A stretch of 24,701 bases of DNA from Opitutaceae bacterium UBA2377 (GTDB taxonomy: Bacteria > Verrucomicrobiota > Verrucomicrobiia > Opitutales > Opitutaceae): the NCBI GenBank assembly GCA_002344205.1, contig DDSZ01000017.1:1-24701 (forward strand), read 5' to 3'. Made by a program: the position numbers and the translations under genes. Below, in pieces: positions 1 to 7,616 of the stretch (its first letter is position 1; each line of letters opens with the position of its first letter). Under the pieces are notes generated by a model. It made no database searches and had not been told where the DNA came from. It worked only from the letters and a program-made list of their open reading frames with translations.

Positions 1-358
1 TGCCCTTGCCGGTCGCGCCGTGCGCGACGGTGTCGGCCTTTTCCTTCTTGGCGATATCGACCTGGGCCTTGGCGATGAGCGGGCGGGCAATCGAGGTGCC
101 GAGGTAATACTGGCCCTCGTAGATCGCATTGGCGCGGATCATCGGGTAGATGAAGTCGCGGGCGAATTCCTCGACCAGGTCGAGGGTGTAGTGCTTCGAG
201 GCCCCGGTCTTGCGGGCCTTGGCGGGCAGCCCCTTCAGCTCCTCCTCCTGGCCGATGTCGGCCGCGAAGGTGACGATCTCCGCGTCGTAGGTTTCGCGGA
301 GCCATTTGACGATGACGGAGGTGTCGAGACCACCGGAGTAAGCGAGGACGATTTTCAT
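1..358 (-). CDS. argG: Argininosuccinate synthase, N-terminal part (runs off left edge)
   Basis: Joins citrulline and aspartate with ATP to give argininosuccinate, the penultimate step of arginine synthesis, in the cytoplasm. The visible 119 residues begin [20 protein letters not shown]. This contains the SGGxDTS P-loop of the N-type ATP pyrophosphatase fold at residues 8-14, the family's ATP-binding signature. Further on, [18 protein letters not shown] and HGATGKG match the conserved substrate-binding stretches of ArgG. The start is the ATG at 356-358, where family homology begins. It lies 22 bases past the inverted repeat that ends at 381. It is the last visible gene of the minus-strand arg cluster, downstream of argF and a GxxExxY gene. 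The rest of the protein lies outside the window. Identity is near certain. Confidence 0.96.
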   Translation of the reverse strand, partial: MKIVLAYSGGLDTSVIVKWLRETYDAEIVTFAADIGQEEELKGLPAKARKTGASKHYTLDLVEEFARDFIYPMIRANAIYEGQYYLGTSIARPLIAKAQVDIAKKEKADTVAHGATGKG

Positions 359-380
359 GGGAAATAGAGGGGAAATTAGA

Positions 381-413
381 ACCGCGAATGAACGCCAATT
401 AACGCGAATGATC
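381..413. repeat. Left arm of 33-bp inverted repeat around the GxxExxY gene
   Basis: This arm matches the reverse complement of 776-808 at 28 of 33 positions, the mismatches being at arm positions 6, 11, 16, 20 and 21. It consists of imperfect 10-bp units of the form nAATnnACGC followed by GAATGATC. The stop codon of the GxxExxY gene (TAA, plus-strand 399-401) lies inside it. Confidence 0.9.
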
Positions 414-791
414 GGTAAGCACTATCCGCTCCCACTCAAGCTTTGCCCGCTTGAAGTTGAGGATGACGCCGACCTTCAAGCCGGTGACACGCAGGTAATT
501 CATCATCTGCCCGCGCTCGTGATCGGTGATCCGGTCAATGACTTTAGTGTCCACGATGACCGTCTTGAAGACGATCAGATCGGGCACGTATTCGCCGACC
601 TGAATGCCGCGATAAAGCACGGGGAACCGTCTCTGCTGCTCATAGGGTGTTTGCTGAAATCCGAACTCAGCCACCAAGGCGTTTTCATACGGCTTCTCAT
701 GCAAGCCATGCCCAATCCCTTTCAACACCGCAAATGCCGCCCCGACGATGTGATAAACCTCGTCTTTCAGGATCAGATCATTCGCGTCCAT
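399..791 (-). CDS. GxxExxY family protein (PD-(D/E)XK nuclease-like)
   Basis: A 130-residue protein with the family-naming motif G-L-H-E-K-P-Y at residues 29-35. It also has the pattern of the PDDEXK_3 nuclease-like superfamily: PD at 70-71, D-T-K at 81-83 in the (D/E)xK position, and a downstream QxxxY at 95-99. The catalytic triad therefore looks intact. The family's biochemical role is not established to my knowledge. I chose the ATG at 789-791, which gives [13 protein letters not shown], a typical N-terminus for the family. A GTG at 819-821 would add ten residues and overlap the argF stop. Start and stop both lie in the flanking inverted repeats. GC content is clearly lower than in the neighbours. 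The gene sits on the operon strand between argF and argG, so it is probably co-transcribed with them. Confidence 0.88.
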   Translation of the reverse strand: MDANDLILKDEVYHIVGAAFAVLKGIGHGLHEKPYENALVAEFGFQQTPYEQQRRFPVLYRGIQVGEYVPDLIVFKTVIVDTKVIDRITDHERGQMMNYLRVTGLKVGVILNFKRAKLEWERIVLTDHSR

Positions 792-808
792 TAGCGTCCA
801 TTTGCGGT
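776..808. repeat. Right arm of 33-bp inverted repeat around the GxxExxY gene
   Basis: On the minus strand it reads as tandem 10-bp units AAATGGACGC and TAATGGACGC followed by GAATGATC. It is the partner of 381-413 (28 of 33 identical). It supplies the ATG start of the GxxExxY gene (789-791). Confidence 0.9.
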
Positions 809-813
809 AAAAA

Positions 814-1761
814 TCAGGCACCGGCCTGACGGGCCAGGACGGCCATGATGGCTTTTTGCATGTGAAGGCGGTTTTCCGCCTCGTCGAAGATCACGGAGCG
901 CGGATTGTCGAGCACGACCTGCTCGACCTCCTCGCCGGCGTGCGCGGGCAGGCAGTGCATGAAGAGGGCGTCGGGCTTTGCGGCCGCGAAGAGTCCGGCC
1001 GTGACGGCGTAGGGGCTCATCTGCGCGATACGGGCCTGCGATTCGTCCTCCTGCCCCATGCTGGCCCAGACGTCGGTGTAAACGATGTCGGCGCCTTTGA
1101 CGGCCTCATACGGGTCGGTGGTAAACTGAAAATCCTCGGCGAGGCCTTCTGCCTTGAGCTGCGCGCGAATCTCCGCGCCGGGCGCGAATTCCTTCGGCCC
1201 GGACAAGGCGACCTCCATGCCAAACAATTTCGCGCCGAGGATCCAGGAGTTGGCCATGTTGAAGCTGCAATCGCCGAGGTAGGCGATCTTGCGGCCCTTG
1301 AGGGACGCCAGCAGGTCCCCGCCGGGCGGTGCCCAGCGCTCCGCGGCGGTGAAGGCGTCGGTGTAGATCTGGCAGGGGTGCAGAAAATCCGTCAGCGCGT
1401 TGATGACCGGGATGGTGCCGTGCGCCGCAAGCTCGGTGATATCGCTGTGGTCGTAGGTGCGGACAATCAGCCCGTGCACGAAACGCGACAGCACGCGGGC
1501 CGTGTCGGCGATGGTCTCGCCGCGCCCGAGCTGGATGTCGTTCTTGTTCAGGAAAAGCGGACTGCCGCCGAGTTCGCGGATGCCGACCTCGAAGGAAACC
1601 CGGGTGCGCGTGCTGGACTTCGAAAAGATCATCGCCCACGTCTGCCCCGCAAGCGGTGACGAAACGCTCCGTCCGCGCCCCTGCTTCAACGTGCGCGCCA
1701 GGTTGAAAATCTCAGGCAGGGCGGACGCCGCGAAGTCGGTTTCTTTGAGGAAATGCTGCAT
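814..1761 (-). CDS. argF: Ornithine carbamoyltransferase
   Basis: Transfers the carbamoyl group of carbamoyl phosphate to ornithine to make citrulline. The protein is 315 residues, the normal family size. It shows the carbamoyl-phosphate motif S-T-R-T-R at 50-54, HPCQ at 128-131, the ornithine-binding D-V-W-A-S-M-G stretch at 230-236, the catalytic HCLP at 269-272, and ENR near the C-terminus (296-298). These fit ornithine rather than aspartate or N-acetylornithine transferases, though I judged this by eye only. The ATG at 1759-1761 is chosen because homology starts at MQHFLKETDF; the frame stays open further upstream without homology. It follows argD by 61 bases on the same strand and is followed by the repeat-bounded GxxExxY gene, then argG. 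Confidence 0.96.
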   Translation of the reverse strand: MQHFLKETDFAASALPEIFNLARTLKQGRGRSVSSPLAGQTWAMIFSKSSTRTRVSFEVGIRELGGSPLFLNKNDIQLGRGETIADTARVLSRFVHGLIVRTYDHSDITELAAHGTIPVINALTDFLHPCQIYTDAFTAAERWAPPGGDLLASLKGRKIAYLGDCSFNMANSWILGAKLFGMEVALSGPKEFAPGAEIRAQLKAEGLAEDFQFTTDPYEAVKGADIVYTDVWASMGQEDESQARIAQMSPYAVTAGLFAAAKPDALFMHCLPAHAGEEVEQVVLDNPRSVIFDEAENRLHMQKAIMAVLARQAGA

Positions 1762-1822
1762 CGAAAGGGGATGTTCTAAAACCTTACCCGGGCTCCCCAC
1801 GAGGGAAAAGTGAGGCGGAATG

Positions 1823-3040
1823 TTACGCTTTCGCAACCAGCGCGTCCCGGATGATCGCGACCGACCGCGCCAGTTCGTCCGCCGTGGCGGTGAGCGGGGG
1901 CAGCAGGCGCACGACATTGCCGCCGGCGGAAGGCACGAGCAGGCCGCGCTCGCGGAGCGCGGCGAGAAAAGGCGCGGGATCGGCGGCCATTTGCAGACCG
2001 ACCAGGTAGCCGAGCCCACGCACCCCCAGCACCTGCGCCGGAAAATCGGCCGCGAGCCGCCGGAGGGAATCGATCCAGACGGGGCTTTGCGCCTGCACCC
2101 TGGCCAGCAGTTTTTCCCGCTCGAGCACATCCAGCACCGCCAGCCCGGCCGCGCAGGCCAGCGGGGTGCCGCCGAAGGTCGTGCCGTGCATCCCGGGCTG
2201 GAAAAGCTCCGCACAGCGCTCGCCGACCCACATCGCCCCGATGGGGAAGCCGCCGCCGAGGCCCTTGGCCATGCCGATTGCATCGGCCCGGACGCCCGCA
2301 TGCTCGAAGGCAAAAAACCGGCCGGTGCGGCCGATGCCGCACTGCACCTCGTCGAGCATGAGCAGCAGGTTGTGCCGGTCGCAAAGCTGCCGCAGGCCGA
2401 GCAAAAATTCCGGCGTGCAGGGATGGATGCCGCCCTCGCCCTGGATAGTCTCGACGAAAATCGCCGCCGTTTGGTCGTCCACCAGATCCGCGAAACTTTG
2501 CAGGTTGTTGAGCTCGCCGAAGGCAAAGCCGGGGACCAGCGGACGGAAGCCCTTCTGGATCTTCTCCTGTGGCGTGGCGCTCATGCCGCCGAAGGTGCGG
2601 CCGTGGAAAGCCTGCTGCGCGCAGATCACCTTGTAGCACTTGCCCTCCTCGCCCGCCTTTTTCAGGCCGTGCAGCCGGGCAAGCTTGAGCAGGGCCTCGT
2701 TGGCCTCGGCACCGCTGTTGCAGAAAAACACCCGGCCGGGGCCGGCGTAGCCGACCAGCCGGCGCGCGAGTTCGCCCTGATTGGGATGACGGAACAGGTT
2801 GCTCGTGTGGATGAGCTCGCCGGCCTGACGCTGGATCGCCGCCACCCAATGCGGATGACAATGGCCCAGGGCGCTCACCGCGATGCCGGAGGTAAAATCG
2901 AGGTAGGCGTTGCCGGCGTCGTCCCACACCTGCGCGCCGCGGCCCCGCACCAGGGTCAGCGGGGCGCGGGCGTAGTTTTTCAGCACATGGGCATCGTAGT
3001 GTTCAGCCGTGCTGGTGCGGGTGATGGCGGGCGGAGTCAT
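1823..3040 (-). CDS. argD: Acetylornithine aminotransferase (class III, PLP-dependent)
   Basis: Converts N-acetylglutamate semialdehyde to N-acetylornithine with glutamate as amino donor. The protein has 405 residues with the class III aminotransferase layout: substrate and phosphate stretch SGIAVSALGHCHP at 51-63, SGAEANEAL at 109-117, the aspartate that pairs with the cofactor pyridine nitrogen in LDEVQCGIGRTG (D230), and the Schiff-base lysine K259 in GMAKGLGGGFPIGA. TTFGG for phosphate binding follows. The ATG at 3038-3040 agrees with homology. Upstream, an 80-base gap holding an inverted-repeat element separates it from argB on the same strand. In many bacteria ArgD also acts in lysine synthesis, which cannot be told from sequence. 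Confidence 0.95.
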   Translation of the reverse strand: MTPPAITRTSTAEHYDAHVLKNYARAPLTLVRGRGAQVWDDAGNAYLDFTSGIAVSALGHCHPHWVAAIQRQAGELIHTSNLFRHPNQGELARRLVGYAGPGRVFFCNSGAEANEALLKLARLHGLKKAGEEGKCYKVICAQQAFHGRTFGGMSATPQEKIQKGFRPLVPGFAFGELNNLQSFADLVDDQTAAIFVETIQGEGGIHPCTPEFLLGLRQLCDRHNLLLMLDEVQCGIGRTGRFFAFEHAGVRADAIGMAKGLGGGFPIGAMWVGERCAELFQPGMHGTTFGGTPLACAAGLAVLDVLEREKLLARVQAQSPVWIDSLRRLAADFPAQVLGVRGLGYLVGLQMAADPAPFLAALRERGLLVPSAGGNVVRLLPPLTATADELARSVAIIRDALVAKA

Positions 3041-3042
3041 GG

Positions 3043-3116
3043 AATTTTCGATTTTGGATTACCGATTTTCGATTTCCCGCAACCCAATCCAAAATCGAGA
3101 ATCGAAAATCGAAAAC
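3043..3116. repeat. Intergenic TTTTCGATTTT-type inverted-repeat element between argB and argD
   Basis: A perfect 12-bp inverted repeat pairs CGATTTTGGATT (3049-3060) with its complement at 3086-3097. The flanks repeat the ATTTTCGATTT motif in both orientations, at 3063-3075 and 3100-3115, so alternative hairpins are possible. It fills nearly the whole 80-base gap between two genes of the same operon. It is too AT-rich in the stem and lacks a clear GC stem plus T tract, so it is not a standard terminator. From memory such sequences recur between genes in Verrucomicrobia; I could not check copy number. Confidence 0.75.
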
Positions 3117-3120
3117 AATC

Positions 3121-4002
3121 TCAGCCGTGCACGATCTCCGTGCCGATGCCCTTGTCGGTGAAAATTTCCAGCAGCAGGCTGTGCGGCAGCCGGCCGTCGA
3201 TGAAGTGCACGCGTTGCACGCCTTCCTCCAGCGCGCGGATGGCGCTCTGGACCTTGGGCCGCATGCCCTTGTCGATGACGCCCTTTTTCTTGAGGTCATC
3301 CACCTGGCTGATCTTCAGCGTGGAGATGAGGGAGGCCGGGTCCGCGGGATTGCTCAGCAACCCGGGCACATCACTCATGTAAACGAGCCGGCGGGCGCGC
3401 AGCGCGCTGGCCACGCGGCCGGCAACGAGATCGGCGTTCACGTTGTAGGGCTTGCCGTCGTAACCCTCGGCGACCGGGGAAATGACCGGGATGAAACCTT
3501 CGCCGATCTCCTTCTTGATGAGCTTCACCTTTACCTCGGTCACCTCGCCCACATAGCCGAGATCCACGGTTTTGCCGCTGTCATCGGTCGTGAGTTTTTG
3601 GCAGACCAGCACGGCGTCGCCCGCAAGTCCCTTGGGTTTGCCTCCGGCCGCGGTGATCGCGGCGCACACTTCCTTGTTCACGACCTCATCGAGGGTTTTC
3701 TTCACGAGGGTGATCGTCGCCTCGTCGGTGACCCGGAGGCCGTTGATGAAATTGGCCTTCAGGCCGGAGCCTTCCATCGCCCGCGTGATGGCCTTGCCGC
3801 CGCCATGCACCACCACGACATTGATGCCCACGGCGGCGAAAAACGCGATGTCATGGGCCACGCGCGTGCGGGCCGCGGGGTCGGGATCATCCATGAAGCT
3901 CCCGCCGTATTTAACGACGAAGGTGGAGCCGCGAAAATCCTGGATATAGGGAAGGGCCTCCAGCAGCACCTTCGCCTTGGCGGTAATCTCGGCGACGTTC
4001 AT
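3121..4002 (-). CDS. argB: Acetylglutamate kinase, arginine-sensitive type
   Basis: Phosphorylates N-acetylglutamate, the second step of the acetylated ornithine route. The protein has 293 residues. The amino-acid kinase fold is shown by VVKYGGSFM (K31 in the phosphate-binding site), HGGGK at 66-70, and a conserved NVNADLVAG stretch. An N-terminal segment of about 25 residues, ending [16 protein letters not shown], precedes the core. In known enzymes this extra helix builds the hexamer that arginine inhibits, so feedback control by arginine is expected. The start ATG at 4000-4002 gives the full N-helix. It is divergent from argJ (201-base gap to the GTG) and is the first gene of the argB-argD-argF-argG run. 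Confidence 0.96.
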   Translation of the reverse strand: MNVAEITAKAKVLLEALPYIQDFRGSTFVVKYGGSFMDDPDPAARTRVAHDIAFFAAVGINVVVVHGGGKAITRAMEGSGLKANFINGLRVTDEATITLVKKTLDEVVNKEVCAAITAAGGKPKGLAGDAVLVCQKLTTDDSGKTVDLGYVGEVTEVKVKLIKKEIGEGFIPVISPVAEGYDGKPYNVNADLVAGRVASALRARRLVYMSDVPGLLSNPADPASLISTLKISQVDDLKKKGVIDKGMRPKVQSAIRALEEGVQRVHFIDGRLPHSLLLEIFTDKGIGTEIVHG

Positions 4003-4202
4003 CCGTGGTCAAAGCCCGCGGCCGGTGGCCGCGCGGTGGTGGGAAAGGCGATGATGGGCGCTCACAGTAAAATTTGAGGCTGCAACGCATAGCGCACTCC
4101 GCGGCCAAATTTCCATCAAAATATTGCCCCCGGCCGGTGCCGCGGCGCGGGCCGGACAAATTCAGCTTCACACCGCGGCCGGCTCCGCCCAGTTGTGAAA
4201 CC
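4003..4202. promoter_or_regulatory. Divergent argB/argJ intergenic region
   Basis: These 200 bases separate argB (minus) from argJ (plus) and must hold the promoters for both if argJ is not read from elsewhere. An AT-richer island at about 4060-4135 stands out from GC-rich flanks. I could not find a convincing -35/-10 pair or an ArgR-type operator by eye. Confidence 0.35.
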
Positions 4203-5522
4203 GTGCCGAGCACCCAACAGACCTTCAAAAACCGCGAGGAGCACCGCCGGTGGCTCGCGGCCCAAGCCGCCCTGCCCGCGGGTTTTCGCGTGGGCACCGC
4301 CCGTTTTGATTTCATCCCGCGCGAGGCCCCGAAGCCGGCCAAGATGAACCTGACGTTGATTGCGCTCGACCGGCCCACGCCGGATTTCGCGGCCGTCTTT
4401 ACCCGCAACGCTTTTCCCGGCGCGCCCGTGATCGTCGGCCGGAAGCGGCTGGGCGGGCCCGGGCTCGGCGCCATCATCATCAACAACAAAATCTCCAATG
4501 TCTGCGCGCCCGGCGGCGAGGCCGCAGCGGAGCAAATCTGCGCCGCGACCGCCCGCCTGCTGCAGATGCAGCCCTCCGAGGTCCTCCCCTCCTCGACCGG
4601 CGTGATCGGCTGGGGCCTGCCCGTCGAGGCCATGCTGGCGGCGCTGCCCGCCGCAGCTTCAAGCCTGACGGGCGGTTCCATCCTGCCGGCCGCGGAAGGC
4701 ATCGTCACCACCGACCTGTATCCCAAGGTGCGCAGCGCCACGGTCGGCACCGGCCGCATCGTGGGCATCGCCAAGGGCGCAGGCATGATCGAACCCAATC
4801 TGGCGACGATGCTGGTCTATATCCTGACCGATATCGCCGTGCCGCGGGACACACTGCGGGCGATGTTGCAGCGCGTGGTCGAGCCCAGCTTCAACAGCAT
4901 CAGCGTGGACAGCGACACGAGCACCTCCGACACCGTGGCGCTGGTTTCCTCCGGCCGGGTGCCAGGCGTGGCACCGGCGGACTTTGAGCAGGCCCTCGCC
5001 CGGGTCTGCAACGAGCTGGCCGAGGATGTGGTGCGCAACGGCGAAGGCATCCGCCATGTGATCAAGGTCACGGTGACCCACGCGCCGGATGCACCGGCCG
5101 CGCGTGCGCTGGGCAAGGCCGTGGTCAACGCCCCGTTGTTCAAATGCGCCATTGCCGGCAACGACCCCAACGTCGGCCGGCTGGTGCAGGCGATCGGCAA
5201 GCATGCGGGTGCCCTGCCGACCGGCGCGCCCGACCTCAGCCGGCTGCGGGTGCAGCTGGGCGGCATCGAGATTTTTGCGCACGGGGTCTTTCAGCTCGAT
5301 CCCCGGAAGGAAACCGCGCTCGTCGAGCACCTGAAGTCGGCGGAGCTTTACCAAAGCATCATCCCGGCCGACGGGATTTACACGGCCGCGGTGGATTATC
5401 CGCCGCACGAACGCTGCGTGGAAATCGGCATCGATCTCGGAACCGGAAACTCCTCGGCCACGGTCATCGGCGGCGATCTCACCCACGAGTATGTGAGTGA
5501 GAACGCCGACTACCGGAGCTGA
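4203..5522 (+). CDS. argJ: Glutamate N-acetyltransferase / amino-acid acetyltransferase, self-cleaving
   Basis: Moves the acetyl group from N-acetylornithine to glutamate, closing the cyclic ornithine pathway. Many homologues also use acetyl-CoA. From the GTG at 4203 the protein has 439 residues, close to the usual length. An in-frame ATG at 4074 would add 43 basic, proline-rich residues without family character, and there is no better start between. Conserved parts are STGVIG at 131-136, the lysine of AKGAGMIEPN (K191), and the autocleavage site L-A-T-M-L with nucleophile T202. NSISVDSDTSTSDT follows at 231-244 and the family-typical LGTGNSSAT near the C-terminus. It is the only arg gene on the plus strand. 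Its stop lies six bases from the stop of the convergent argC. Confidence 0.94.
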   Translation: MPSTQQTFKNREEHRRWLAAQAALPAGFRVGTARFDFIPREAPKPAKMNLTLIALDRPTPDFAAVFTRNAFPGAPVIVGRKRLGGPGLGAIIINNKISNVCAPGGEAAAEQICAATARLLQMQPSEVLPSSTGVIGWGLPVEAMLAALPAAASSLTGGSILPAAEGIVTTDLYPKVRSATVGTGRIVGIAKGAGMIEPNLATMLVYILTDIAVPRDTLRAMLQRVVEPSFNSISVDSDTSTSDTVALVSSGRVPGVAPADFEQALARVCNELAEDVVRNGEGIRHVIKVTVTHAPDAPAARALGKAVVNAPLFKCAIAGNDPNVGRLVQAIGKHAGALPTGAPDLSRLRVQLGGIEIFAHGVFQLDPRKETALVEHLKSAELYQSIIPADGIYTAAVDYPPHERCVEIGIDLGTGNSSATVIGGDLTHEYVSENADYRS

Positions 5523-5528
5523 AGCGGC

Positions 5529-6554
5529 CTACAGCAACCCGGCCGTCTCCGGAAACCCGCACCACAGGTTCATGATCTGCACGGCCTGGCCGCTGGCACC
5601 CTTCATCAGGTTGTCCTCGGCGACAGTGATCACAAAGTTTCCGGTGCGCGCGTCCAGCACCGCGGACATGTCCACGCGGTTGGTGCCGGCCACGTGCGCG
5701 GTCTCCGGCGTCTCGCCGGCCGCCAGCAACTGCACAAACGGTGAGGCACCGTAAGCCTTGCGCCACGCCGCGTAGAGCGAGGCGATGGTCGCCCCGGCCG
5801 CCGCCGGCACGGTGATGGTGGTGGCAATCCCCCGCCGCATCGGGGCGAGGTGCGGATTGAACTGAATGACGGTCGGCGCGCCGGTGAGCAACGCGAGCTG
5901 CTCCTCGATCTCCGCCAGGTGCCGGTGCTTCGTCAGCCCGTAGGCTTTGAGGTTCTCGGCCCGCTCCACAAACAGGTAGGTCTCCTCGGCTTTTTTGCCG
6001 GCACCGCTGACCCCGCTATAGGCATTCGCCACGATGTGGGCGCGCGAAATCACCCCGGCCTGCAGCAGCGGCACCAGCGGCACGAGGATGCTCGTCGGGT
6101 AACAGCCCGGAGCCGCGACCAGCTTTGCCTCGGTTTTCCAACCCGGGGGCGTAAGCTCCGGCAGCACAAAGCGGGCGGCGCCCAGCAGCTCGGGCGCATG
6201 ATGTTCCCCGTAGTAATTTTGGTAGGTTGCCAGGTTGGTGATGCGAAAGTCGGCGCTCAGATCGATGACCCGCTTGCCCGCGGCCACGAGGGCTTTGGCA
6301 TAGACCGCCGCAGCCCCGTGCGGCAGGGCGAGGAAGAAAAGCTCAATGTCGCCCGCCGCGAGCGCCGCGGGATCCGAGTCCACGAAGGTCAGTCCCCGGT
6401 CCGCCCCGCGCAGGGCGGGTATGACCGCGGCCAGCGGCTTGCCCGCATGGGTGCGCGAGGTCACCGCCGCGAGGGTCACCCGGGGATGGGCGAGGAGGAG
6501 CTTGACGAGAACTTCGCCGGAGTAACCGGACGCACCAACAATGCCGACTTTCAT
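5529..6554 (-). CDS. argC: N-acetyl-gamma-glutamyl-phosphate reductase
   Basis: Reduces N-acetylglutamyl phosphate to the semialdehyde with NADPH, the third step to ornithine. The protein has 341 residues. The Rossmann motif GIVGASGYSG sits at 4-13. The catalytic cysteine C151 lies in AAPGCYPTSI, and LPHGAAA and YSGVSGAGKK are further family stretches. The ATG at 6552-6554 gives the normal N-terminus. It starts 58 bases past the rpsI terminator and is convergent with argJ. It is thus separated from argB and must be transcribed from its own promoter, for which only a TATACT-like box (plus-strand 6590-6595) can be seen. Confidence 0.96.
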   Translation of the reverse strand: MKVGIVGASGYSGEVLVKLLLAHPRVTLAAVTSRTHAGKPLAAVIPALRGADRGLTFVDSDPAALAAGDIELFFLALPHGAAAVYAKALVAAGKRVIDLSADFRITNLATYQNYYGEHHAPELLGAARFVLPELTPPGWKTEAKLVAAPGCYPTSILVPLVPLLQAGVISRAHIVANAYSGVSGAGKKAEETYLFVERAENLKAYGLTKHRHLAEIEEQLALLTGAPTVIQFNPHLAPMRRGIATTITVPAAAGATIASLYAAWRKAYGASPFVQLLAAGETPETAHVAGTNRVDMSAVLDARTGNFVITVAEDNLMKGASGQAVQIMNLWCGFPETAGLL

Positions 6555-6608
6555 GGAAGGAGAGAATTCAAGGTTTGGCAGACAGGGTCAGTATAAAAAA
6601 CAGACATG

Positions 6609-6638
6609 AAAAAAGCGGGCCGGATATCCGGCCCGCTT
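6609..6638 (-). terminator. Intrinsic terminator of rplM-rpsI
   Basis: A 26-bp perfect palindrome at 6613-6638, centred on GGATATCC, is followed on the minus strand by a run of six T (plus-strand A at 6609-6614). It lies 26 bases after the rpsI stop codon and before argC. Confidence 0.92.
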
Positions 6639-6663
6639 GGGGAATTGCACGAGGCGACTCGCT

Positions 6664-7062
6664 TTAGCGCTTCGAGAACTGGAAGCGTTTGCGGGCGCCG
6701 GGCTGGCCGGGCTTTTTGCGCTCTTTTTCGCGCGGATCGCGGGTGATGTGCCCGGCCTGCTTGAGGGCGGGACGCAGCTCGGGATTCAGCTTCTGCAGCG
6801 CGCGGGCGATGCCATGGGCCACCGCCCCGGCCTGGCCGGCGATGCCGCCACCGGCGACATTGACGGTGACGTCGATCTTCTCGCGGAGATCAACGGTGAG
6901 GAGCGGCGCGTAGGCCTGCTTGGAAAAGTTCTCGTGGGAGAAATAGGCGTCAAAGGCGCGGCCGTTGACGGTCAGCTTGCCGCTGCCCTCGGTGAGGCGG
7001 ACGCGGGCGGTGGAGGTCTTGCGGCGGCCGGTGCCGGTGAAAACATTGGTGGCGGTGCTCAT
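6664..7062 (-). CDS. rpsI: 30S ribosomal protein S9
   Basis: Component of the small ribosomal subunit head; its C-terminal tail reaches the P-site tRNA. The protein has 132 residues. Family marks are [15 protein letters not shown] near residues 9-23, the [23 protein letters not shown] stretch in the middle, and the basic tail that ends in F-S-K-R; most S9 proteins end Y-S-K-R. The ATG at 7060-7062 is 13 bases after the rplM stop codon, the conserved rplM-rpsI pairing. A strong terminator follows. No unusual features. Confidence 0.98.
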   Translation of the reverse strand: MSTATNVFTGTGRRKTSTARVRLTEGSGKLTVNGRAFDAYFSHENFSKQAYAPLLTVDLREKIDVTVNVAGGGIAGQAGAVAHGIARALQKLNPELRPALKQAGHITRDPREKERKKPGQPGARKRFQFSKR

Positions 7063-7075
7063 GGTCTAATTCGGA

Positions 7076-7504
7076 TCAGACGGAAATTTTGACGGGATTC
7101 TGGGCCTCGTGCGGGTGCGACGGGCCGGCGAAAACGCGCAGCTTGGTGAGCATCTTGGCCGCGAGCCGGTTCTTGGGCAGCATGCCCTTGACCGCGTGCT
7201 CGATGATGAACTCGGGGTGCTTTTCCCGCATCAAGGAGAGCTTGCGGTAGCTCTCGCCGCCGACGAAGCCGGAGAAGAACATGTATTCGTTGGTCTCCTC
7301 CTTCTTGCCGGTCAGGACGACCTTCTCGGCATTGATGATGACAACGAAATCGCCGGTATCGACGTGCGGCGTGTAGGTGGCTTGGTGACGGCCGCGGATG
7401 ATGTTGGCGGCTTTCACAGCGAGACGACCGAGCACCTGCCCTTCGGCATCAATAAGATGCCACTTGGGTTGCACCGTCTCCTTTTTGGCGAGGAAGGTTT
7501 TCAT
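7076..7504 (-). CDS. rplM: 50S ribosomal protein L13
   Basis: Early-assembling protein of the large subunit. It has 142 residues from MKTFLAKKETVQPKWHLIDA. Core L13 motifs are LGRLAVKAANIIRGRHQATYTPHVDTGD and the VKGMLPKNRLAAKML block. An in-frame start five codons upstream exists, but MKTF is where homologues begin. It is first in a two-gene unit with rpsI. Confidence 0.97.
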   Translation of the reverse strand: MKTFLAKKETVQPKWHLIDAEGQVLGRLAVKAANIIRGRHQATYTPHVDTGDFVVIINAEKVVLTGKKEETNEYMFFSGFVGGESYRKLSLMREKHPEFIIEHAVKGMLPKNRLAAKMLTKLRVFAGPSHPHEAQNPVKISV

Positions 7505-7519
7505 GGGAAAAGAGGCCAA

Positions 7520-7547
7520 TAGCTAGGGTCTGGAAAGAGACTGTCAA
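7520..7547 (-). promoter_or_regulatory. Possible sigma-70 promoter of rplM
   Basis: On the minus strand, TTGACA (plus 7542-7547) is a perfect -35 box. Sixteen bases downstream is TAGCTA (plus 7520-7525), a poor -10. Start at 7504 would leave a very short leader. The -35 is convincing, the -10 is not. Confidence 0.35.
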
Positions 7548-7560
7548 ACGTTTTGATGGC

Positions 7561-7589
7561 AAAAAACCCGCCCCGAAGCCGGGGCGGGT
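7561..7589 (-). terminator. Intrinsic terminator of the TorF-like gene
   Basis: A 10-bp GC-rich stem (7566-7575 with 7580-7589) and a four-base loop are followed on the minus strand by a T6 run (plus 7561-7566). It lies 28 bases after the stop codon of the outer-membrane protein gene. Confidence 0.93.
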
Positions 7590-7616
7590 CAATTCGCTGG
7601 ATGGCGGGAACTTGGA

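Larger units (their letters stand above)
381..808. mobile_element. Putative inverted-repeat-bounded GxxExxY cassette
   Basis: The unit comprises one small nuclease-like gene between two 33-bp inverted repeats. It fills the argF-argG gap, ending 5 bases from the argF stop codon and 22 bases from the argG start. By hand count, 421-780 is about 54% GC, against about 67-70% in sampled lines of argG and argF, which suggests foreign origin. There is no transposase and no target-site duplication that I can recognise, so 'mobile element' is an inference from repeat architecture and base composition. Confidence 0.45.

Noticed and set aside
814..2526. 570-codon frame extending argF upstream into argD
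   Set aside because: Only the last 315 codons show carbamoyltransferase homology; the extension is an out-of-frame reading of argD.
3041..3120. argB/argD gap as an intrinsic terminator
   Set aside because: The stem is AT-rich with a 25-base loop and no clean T tract at its end, unlike the five clear terminators here; a repeat element explains it better.
1820..3382. 520-codon open frame on the plus strand opposite argD and argB
   Set aside because: It is a shadow of two genes with full catalytic motifs and it runs through the intergenic repeat element.
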